Source: an uncultured Lachnospiraceae bacterium
GTDB taxonomy: Bacteria; Bacillota; Clostridia; Lachnospirales; Lachnospiraceae
Assembly: GCA_947630005.1 (NCBI GenBank)
Contig: CANRGB010000007.1
Span: 1 to 46,626 of the forward strand
Reading direction: 5' to 3'
Length of the DNA: 46,626 nt
Shown here: positions 42,031-46,626 of the stretch, piece after piece
Numbering within the stretch: position 1 is the stretch's first letter
Layout of the letters: every line of letters begins with the position of its first letter
Translations under genes and position numbers: made by a program
The notes under the pieces: model-generated
What the model was told of the DNA's origin: nothing
The model's input: the letters and a program-made list of their open reading frames with translations, nothing else
The model's database searches: none

Positions 42031-42230
42031 CAGTTCTCCGTCTGTTTTCCGTTTTCCGGTCAGTGATCCTGATTTTTCGGCGGCTCAAACTTTCCTTCAG
42101 CTCTCCGTCTGTTTTCCGTTTTCAGGTCAGTGATCCTGATTTTCCGGCAGTCCAAACTTTCCTTACAGCTCTCCGTCTGTTTTCTGTTTTCAGGTCAGTG
42201 ATCCTGATTTTCCGGCAGCTCAAACTTTCC
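42031..42230 (-). repeat. Three tandem ~67-bp repeats before the condensation gene
   Basis: Units at 42031-42097, 42098-42165 and 42166-42230 are close copies (each contains GTCAGTGATCCTGATTTT and CTCTCCGTCTGTTTTC). The array fills the gap between the alpha/beta hydrolase stop and the condensation gene and ends eight bases from the ribosome site of the latter. It has no resemblance to the 38-bp array downstream. No gene is encoded; open frames across it are incidental. Confidence 0.9.
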
Positions 42231-42266
42231 GGAAACCCGGAACGAACGCGGCTTTTTCTGCCAGTT

Positions 42267-43235
42267 TCAGACGGTTATCGTCTCTTTGATCAGTTCATCC
42301 AGCGCACGTTCGTACGCTTTCGGATCTTTATAGTAACTCTCAGCGTGCGCCGCGCCCTCCACGATCAGTTTTCGTTTCGGACTTGCGCAGTTCTCATAAA
42401 TTTCATCACACATGCGGCACGGCACAAACGTGTCCGCCGATCCGTGGATCAGCAGAACCGGTACCCGGGCCTTTCTCACCTCGCGCGCCGCATTGCATTC
42501 GTCCAGTCCATAACCTGCCGTTTTCTGATTTATCCGGTCCGCTATCTGAATCATCGGGAACGCAGGCATATGATACATAGTCCTCAGCACATGGGAGAAT
42601 ACCTCCTTCGCGGACGTAAACCCGCAGTCCGAGATGATTCCCTTCACCTGCGGCGGCAGAGACAGCCCGCTGCACATCAGAACGGCCGCGCCGCCCATCG
42701 AAGTGCCGTGGAGCAGGATCTGTACATCCTCCCCGCATTTTTCCAGAACCCAGCCGATCCATTTCACCGCGTCATAGCGATCCCTGCATCCAAAACCAAT
42801 ATAGGTTCCCTCGCTCTCCCCGTGCGCCCGCTCATCCGCCAGCAGCATGGAAAATCCGCGGCTCCTGTAATACTCAGACAGACCGATGTAATCGCTCAGC
42901 CCGCGGCTTGTATAGCCGTGAAAACAGATCACCGTCTTTTTCCCTTCGCCGCACGGGAACCAGGTCGCGTGAAGTCTCAGCCCGTCGTCCGATTCCACAT
43001 AAACGTCCTCGTGCAGCTGCCCCATCATTCTGACCTTTCGCTCCTCAATCAGCGGCATGTACTGGCTCCAGTCCGTGCCGGCCATCTTGATCGTGCGCTT
43101 TGTCTTTGCATTCCCGCGAATCATGGTCCGCCGGTAAAAATAAACCGAACCCACGGTTTCCGCCGCGGTCAGCGTGCCCGCGAGAAGCGCCGCGCCCTTT
43201 GCGATATTCTTTGCGGCACCTTTTTTCATGATCAT
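42267..43235 (-). CDS. Membrane-anchored alpha/beta hydrolase
   Basis: A 322-residue alpha/beta-hydrolase-fold protein. A hydrophobic N-terminal segment (NIAKGAALLAGTLTAAETVG) probably anchors it, with the catalytic domain outside. Oxyanion region ICFHGYTSRG, nucleophile elbow LLHGTSMGGAAVLM, Asp in LIHGSADTFVP and His in VEGAAHAESYYKDP complete the triad. Closest in layout to Firmicute serine aminopeptidase-like (BAAT/S33) hydrolases. GGGAGG is upstream; the start may be 43235 or the second ATG at 43229. It is the first gene behind the TetR operators and heads the condensation/carrier/ligase set, so it may release or hydrolyse its product. Confidence 0.87.
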   Translation of the reverse strand: MIMKKGAAKNIAKGAALLAGTLTAAETVGSVYFYRRTMIRGNAKTKRTIKMAGTDWSQYMPLIEERKVRMMGQLHEDVYVESDDGLRLHATWFPCGEGKKTVICFHGYTSRGLSDYIGLSEYYRSRGFSMLLADERAHGESEGTYIGFGCRDRYDAVKWIGWVLEKCGEDVQILLHGTSMGGAAVLMCSGLSLPPQVKGIISDCGFTSAKEVFSHVLRTMYHMPAFPMIQIADRINQKTAGYGLDECNAAREVRKARVPVLLIHGSADTFVPCRMCDEIYENCASPKRKLIVEGAAHAESYYKDPKAYERALDELIKETITV

Positions 43236-43308
43236 CAGTCCTCCCTCCAAGCAGATCCTTTGATCACGTTATATCCTGTTACTGCAATTTGGTTTTCAGT
43301 ATCCATGT

Positions 43309-43367
43309 TTCGACCATCGGTCGAATCATTTTCCGATATCATAGTACTTTTTCGACCGGCGGTCAAT
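43309..43367 (-). promoter_or_regulatory. Hydrolase promoter with two TetR-type operators
   Basis: Palindrome TTCGACC-ATC-GGTCGAA lies at 43309-43325 and the near-copy TTCGACC-GGC-GGTCAA at 43351-43366, 42 bases centre to centre. On the minus strand, -35 TTGACC (43366-43361) falls inside the second site and -10 TATGAT (43343-43338) follows after 17 bases; the first site covers the early transcribed region. The divergent TetR gene begins 167 bases further on. This is a typical repressor layout. Confidence 0.85.
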
Positions 43368-43424
43368 CAGCCATTCAGACAAATCTGCCCGGAAAATTTC
43401 AAATTTCCCGGGCAAAATTACGGC

Positions 43425-43453
43425 TGTTTAAAAAGATTTTTCTATGCTATACT
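43425..43453 (+). promoter_or_regulatory. Candidate promoter of tetR
   Basis: TGTTTA (43425-43430) and TATACT (43448-43453) are 17 bases apart, 38 bases before the tetR ATG. Just before it, TGCCCGG (43387-43393) and CCGGGCA (43409-43415) flank an AAATTT-rich palindrome, a strong hairpin or a third protein-binding site. Confidence 0.6.
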
Positions 43454-43491
43454 AAATATTGCCTATATCACGTTCACATAAGGAGGCTTTT

Positions 43492-44163
43492 ATGAAAGGC
43501 TCTAAAAAATACGATCAGATTCTGGACGCACTGCAGGAACTGATGGAAGACAAGGATATCCGCTCGATCTCGGTCAGCGAAATCGCGAGAAAAGCCGGAA
43601 TCGGCAAAGGAAGCATCTATTATTATTTTCCGTCCAAGGACGCGATCCTCGACGCACTGGTGGAACGCAGCTACCATACCTCTCTGGAGACGGCCAAGAG
43701 CCTGGCCGGTCAGACGGAACTCTCGCCATTTACGCGCATGGCGCTGCTGTTTGAGGCGTGCCGCAGCTCGTCAACCGAATTTTTAAAACGGGAAATGCTG
43801 ATGGAATCGAAAAATAAAGAACATGCCGCGGAGGAAACAACCCCTGCGGCACAGACGGAAAAACAGGAAAAGAACCGGGAACAGGCCCACGTCCACCGGA
43901 AATTTCTGACCTACGTGATCAGCGAACTGAAGCCGGTTCTCACGGAAATTATTCAGCAGGGAATCGATCAGAAGCTGCTGTGCTTCGACGACCCGGCCGC
44001 GCTGGCAGAGCTTGTGCTGATCGTGCTCGCCGTCAAGCTGGACAACTATCTGATCCCCTCCACCCCTCAGGAGACGGAGCGGACGCTGCGCGGGCTGACC
44101 ACGCTGCTTGAAAGCGGCACAGGAGTTCCGCGCGGGACACTGGATTTTCTGACGGTATTCTGA
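43492..44163 (+). CDS. TetR-family transcriptional regulator
   Basis: A 223-residue repressor. The N-terminal helix-turn-helix is clear: ISVSEIARKAGIGKGSIYYY, then FPSKDAILDALVERSY. The C-terminal ligand-binding part includes a charged linker (EETTPAAQTEKQEKNREQAH) and the last helices ALAELVLIVLAVKLDNYLIP. The ATG at 43492 has AAGGAGG six bases upstream; the frame runs back to 43459 without one. It is divergent from the hydrolase/condensation/carrier/ligase genes and very probably controls them, with a lipid-like or hydrophobic ligand. Its 3' end overlaps the antisense AAA/nuclease frame by 131 bases. Confidence 0.93.
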   Translation: MKGSKKYDQILDALQELMEDKDIRSISVSEIARKAGIGKGSIYYYFPSKDAILDALVERSYHTSLETAKSLAGQTELSPFTRMALLFEACRSSSTEFLKREMLMESKNKEHAAEETTPAAQTEKQEKNREQAHVHRKFLTYVISELKPVLTEIIQQGIDQKLLCFDDPAALAELVLIVLAVKLDNYLIPSTPQETERTLRGLTTLLESGTGVPRGTLDFLTVF

Positions 44164-45757
44164 CAGAAAGCGAGGTTTTCTCTTCGGTGCCGGGGTCATG
44201 CCATTTAAACACAAAGTGTGTGACCCTGGGAAACCCGTACTCCGAACTCCCCTGCCTCTGCGGCGTCCAGATCAGGATATCTCCGTACCCTTTCCCCGAC
44301 TCCACGTTTGACTTCACCAGCCACCGGCTCTCATACTGCAGAAGCCCCAGGAGCATCCCATGATAGAAATTCTCCTTCCTGTCCACCCGGGCCGCGCTGT
44401 CCCGCACGCTGATCGAGTCCCACAGATAACCGCTCAGAAGCTCCTCGATCACCTCCGGCTCTTCCCGGACAAAAGCCTCGCAGAACCGCTCCAGCTTCGC
44501 AGTATCCGTCCGCGCCGTATCCTTAAACCACTCCCGGATCTGTTCGACAAACAGTTCCCGGACCTCCCTGTTCGGGATCGCCAGCCTGTATTTCTTTCCC
44601 TCCAGGCGTCCTCTCTGTGTCAGATAACCGGTGGAGAACAGCACGCTCCAGATATTTTCGATCGTCTCATCCAGCTCATTGTAAGTCAGCTCCTGGTTCA
44701 CCGTCCACTCGATCGTCTCCCCGTTGATCAGCCGCTCGATCTCGTCTCTGGTATCTTTGTCCGCCCGGTCAACAAACCGCCTCACCAGCGCGTTCCCGCT
44801 TGTATTCACCCAGTAATCTTCCGGCCAGGCATCCGGGTCAGCCAGCAGAAGGTCACAGTAATTGAGCACATCCCAGGGGCAGTAAACACGCGCATTGCCG
44901 AACTGATATCCGTCATACCAGTCCCTGACTGCCTCCGCGTGGTCAGCCAGTCCATAGAAATCCAGCATCTCCCCGACTTCTTCCTCCGTAAAGCCAAAAT
45001 ATTTATCGTACCGCGTATCCGTGACCGTGTGGACCTTCAGATTATTCAGTCCCGTAAAAATACTCTCCTTTGAGATGCGCAGGCATCCCGTGAGGACGGC
45101 AAACTCCAGAAAATCATTCGTCTTCAGCGCGCTGCCGAGCAGCCCCCGAAGCAGCGATACCATCTCGTCATAGTATCCCGCCTGAAACGCCTTGTCGAGA
45201 GGGACATCATACTCATCGATCAGGATGACCACCTTCCTCCCGTAATGCTTTGCCAAAAGCTCCGACAGGATCCGGAGGCTGTCGATAAGGACAGTTTCCG
45301 GCATCACAAACATTCCGTTCTCCATCTTCGTCAGGGATTGGTACGTCTCCCTCTCCTTTGAAGACAGCCGGCTGCTCTCTGATAAAAAGGAAAGCCGGAG
45401 CGCCTCCCAGCCGATGAGCCTGCGCAGCGCCGCATATGCCTCCTGAAAATTCCGCCCTTCCACACTCTTCAGCGTAAGAAAGATCACGGGATACTGTCCC
45501 ATGTGCTTGTCACACAGCTCCTTTTCCCACGAAATCTTCAGCCCGTCAAACAGACTCTTATCGCAGCCAATCTCAAAGAAAGTCTTCAGCATGGTCATGG
45601 TAAGCGTTTTCCCAAAGCGGCGCGGCCGCGTGAACAGATTCACCTTTCCCAGATCACCCAGAAGATCCGCGATAAACATCGTTTTGTCCACGTAATAAAA
45701 ATCCTTCGATACAATCTCATCAAAAAACTCAATGCCAATCGGAAACCTCTTTTTCAT
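44033..45757 (-). CDS. AAA-ATPase / PD-(D/E)XK nuclease-like protein with damaged C-terminus
   Basis: A 574-codon frame of the AAA-ATPase-like plus PDDEXK family that is abundant and mobile in gut Firmicutes and Bacteroidetes. It starts KKRFPIGIEFFDEIVSKDFY, has the nucleotide loop LFTRPRRFGKTLTMTMLK, Walker B VVILIDEYDVPLDKAF, and the mid-region YDGYQFGNARVYCPWDVLNY. The nuclease end begins (VESGKGYGDILIWTP) but the expected second strand with E-x-K is not there; the frame runs through a palindromic repeat and then ends as antisense of tetR (last ~47 residues, low-complexity Ala/Ser/Arg). It is probably truncated and may have lost nuclease activity. GGAGCAC lies before the ATG. Confidence 0.8.
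   Translation of the reverse strand: MKKRFPIGIEFFDEIVSKDFYYVDKTMFIADLLGDLGKVNLFTRPRRFGKTLTMTMLKTFFEIGCDKSLFDGLKISWEKELCDKHMGQYPVIFLTLKSVEGRNFQEAYAALRRLIGWEALRLSFLSESSRLSSKERETYQSLTKMENGMFVMPETVLIDSLRILSELLAKHYGRKVVILIDEYDVPLDKAFQAGYYDEMVSLLRGLLGSALKTNDFLEFAVLTGCLRISKESIFTGLNNLKVHTVTDTRYDKYFGFTEEEVGEMLDFYGLADHAEAVRDWYDGYQFGNARVYCPWDVLNYCDLLLADPDAWPEDYWVNTSGNALVRRFVDRADKDTRDEIERLINGETIEWTVNQELTYNELDETIENIWSVLFSTGYLTQRGRLEGKKYRLAIPNREVRELFVEQIREWFKDTARTDTAKLERFCEAFVREEPEVIEELLSGYLWDSISVRDSAARVDRKENFYHGMLLGLLQYESRWLVKSNVESGKGYGDILIWTPQRQGSSEYGFPRVTHFVFKWHDPGTEEKTSLSVRIPSENPVSRAELLCRFQAAWSARAASAPSPEGWRGSDSCPA
44190..44229. repeat. Palindromic repeat CCGGGGTCA / TGACCCTGG
   Basis: Nine-base arms (one mismatch) enclose an ATTTAAACACAAAGTGTG core that itself has an ACAC/GTGT stem. 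It lies at the point where the antisense AAA/PD-DExK frame loses its family resemblance, and just after the tetR stop, so it may also act as a terminator. It resembles the palindrome at 9604-9629 in its GGGTCA arm. Confidence 0.55.
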
Positions 45758-45772
45758 GCTTTGTGCTCCTTT

Positions 45773-45946
45773 TTATGCCTTCCCCTCCATTGCCTTCAGG
45801 ATCACCCCGTTCATATCATCATAGGAATCCCAGTATTCTTTCTTCACCGGGATATCCGTATAGGAAAACATGCTCTTTATCATATCCATGATCTGTTTTC
45901 CCGTAAATCCTGTCTCGTTCTTTATTTTTTCATCTGTTATGGAAAA
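45773..45946 (-). pseudogene. Orphan C-terminal coding fragment
   Basis: An open frame of 57 codons with no usable start codon, reading QGFSITDEKIKNETGFTGKQ, then MSFSYTDI-like and KKEYWDSYDDMNGVILKAME before a stop 15 bases upstream of the AAA/nuclease gene. Its composition is protein-like, yet no family is recognised. Its upstream end coincides with the premature end of the HEPN gene in another frame, so it is probably the tail of a gene cut by the event that truncated the HEPN gene. Confidence 0.4.
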
Positions 45947-46176
45947 TCCTTGTTAAAATTGCCGATCACCTGTGAATGCTGTTTATACGCCTTAAACTCT
46001 AATGCCAGGCAAGCTGATATTGCCCGGAATATTGCATAATACGCCCTATTATTGGCCGTTCTGTAAAAACCTTGCTCCAAACCGTTTTTTGCTGCTGCCA
46101 GATCTTCTTTTGCCGCATTCAATCTGTATCCAGCCAGTTCTTCTGCACCACCAACATCATTTAATTCATGCTGCAT
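45937..46176 (-). CDS. HEPN-domain protein, C-terminally truncated
   Basis: Seventy-nine residues of a HEPN-family protein, the usual partner of minimal nucleotidyltransferases in HEPN/MNT toxin-antitoxin systems. GYRLNAAKEDLAAAKNGLEQ and YRTANNRAYYAIFRAISACL are typical first helices. It stops at VIGNFNKDFP, whereas the family continues for about 50 more residues including the later helices and the catalytic R-x4-6-H region, so any RNase activity is likely lost. It overlaps the end of the nucleotidyltransferase gene by 11 bases. It lies in an AT-rich stretch. Confidence 0.75.
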   Translation of the reverse strand: MQHELNDVGGAEELAGYRLNAAKEDLAAAKNGLEQGFYRTANNRAYYAIFRAISACLALEFKAYKQHSQVIGNFNKDFP

Positions 46177-46504
46177 ACAACTCTACTCCCTCTTTTTGAA
46201 CGTTATTGTAGAATGGATATGCTCCAATCCAGTGATTGAAATGCTCCATATTTTTTACAACAGGCATAATCTGGATATCATAGTCAAAATTATAATCAAA
46301 TGTGATATCTGATAATTCATGCCTTTTCCTAAAGATCTCTTCATCTGACATATTTACAAGAATCATAATATCGATATCTGAGTCCTGCACATAATCACCT
46401 CTGGCATAGGAGCCATATAAAATGATCTTCTGCAGGCTCAGACCATATATCTTTTTTATCTCTTTCACATATTGTTTTAAAAGATCATGCACAACATGTG
46501 TCAT
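46166..46504 (-). CDS. Minimal nucleotidyltransferase (MNT) antitoxin
   Basis: A 112-residue nucleotidyltransferase of the MNT family. The active site reads ILYGSYARGDYVQDSDIDIM (G-S-x9-D-x-D) with a third acidic residue in the DYDIQIMPV strand. In related pairs the MNT protein AMPylates and inactivates its HEPN partner. The ATG at 46504 has GGGAGG seven bases upstream; the frame extends to 46519. It appears intact although the neighbouring HEPN gene is shortened. Confidence 0.9.
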   Translation of the reverse strand: MTHVVHDLLKQYVKEIKKIYGLSLQKIILYGSYARGDYVQDSDIDIMILVNMSDEEIFRKRHELSDITFDYNFDYDIQIMPVVKNMEHFNHWIGAYPFYNNVQKEGVELYAA

Positions 46505-46540
46505 ATAGATACCTCCCACATCACTCGTTCATTAAAGCAA

Positions 46541-46612
46541 TGAAAAATCCGTAAGCGATGAATAACCTGACGGTTTTTCATCCTGGGGAAAGTATGAGAT
46601 AATCTCCCCAGG
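46541..46612. other. Two adjacent hairpins at the window edge
   Basis: TGAAAAATCCGT (46541-46552) pairs with ACGGTTTTTCA (46570-46580), and CCTGGGGA (46582-46589) pairs with TCCCCAGG (46605-46612). They may be a terminator for a gene outside the window or a small repeat; the remaining 46505-46626 bases show no gene. Confidence 0.45.
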
Positions 46613-46626
46613 AGTGGTATCTCTGT

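Noticed and set aside
1-46626. tRNA, rRNA or tmRNA genes and complete insertion sequences
   Set aside because: No cloverleaf-like segment ending in CCA, no rRNA signature and no transposase gene was noticed; small RNAs without clear motifs could still be missed by eye.

Overview
This window looks like a chromosomal segment of a moderately GC-rich, low-oxygen Firmicute, most likely a gut-type member of the Lachnospiraceae. The grounds are strong AGGAGG-type ribosome binding sites, a T-box leader on thrS, consensus sigma-A promoters with 17-bp spacers, and the gene content: AzlCD, AGCS symporter, DegV, PucR, a corrinoid protein with its RACo-type activator, and choline-binding-like cell-wall repeats. 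Nearly every gene lies on the minus strand. The exceptions are azlCD, one degV, tetR and a MATE remnant. The species assignment is inference.

Layout. (1) 1-2.1 kb: the 5' part of thrS behind a small membrane-protein gene and a threonine T-box. (2) 2.2-4.7 kb: an AT-rich island with a RelB/PIN toxin-antitoxin pair and an XRE regulator, ImmA/IrrE protease and shortened PIN-like protein, followed by a 144-bp element with terminal inverted repeats. (3) 4.8-18.2 kb: housekeeping and membrane genes (YfhO-like protein, azlCD, DUF308, degV, GNAT, nadE, hslO, metal-exporter-like permease), an XRE protein fused to a SpoT-like HD hydrolase domain, and an alanine symporter with a structured leader. (4) 18.6-21.5 kb: a phospholipid operon (PAP2-VTT fusion, pssA, psd). 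(5) 21.7-26.3 kb: a corrinoid-activation operon (RACo-like activator, DUF2284, B12-binding protein, PucR regulator) with no methyltransferase in view, beside a truncated MATE gene. (6) 26.9-30.4 kb: degV, metY and cysK, the last with a likely Rrf2-type operator. (7) 30.7-44.2 kb: the most unusual part. It holds a dlt-like set in the order MBOAT, SGNH, adenylation enzyme, carrier protein; a set of secreted cell-wall-repeat proteins, two of them transglutaminase-like; and a TetR-controlled set of alpha/beta hydrolase, stand-alone condensation protein, acyl carrier protein and acyl-activating ligase. Two minisatellites interrupt the last set. (8) 44.0-46.6 kb: a 3'-damaged AAA/PD-DExK gene and a MNT/HEPN pair whose HEPN partner is cut short.

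How parts work together. The 30.7-43.2 kb genes read as three adjoining transcription units. Two of them each encode an adenylating enzyme with its own carrier protein. One of these ends in a membrane acyltransferase and extracytoplasmic hydrolase, the other in a cytosolic condensation enzyme. The secreted wall-binding transglutaminase-like proteins sit between them. A joint role in modifying the cell surface or making a surface-linked acyl product is a reasonable hypothesis, but no substrate can be read from the sequence. No rRNA, tRNA, CRISPR array or intact insertion sequence was recognised.
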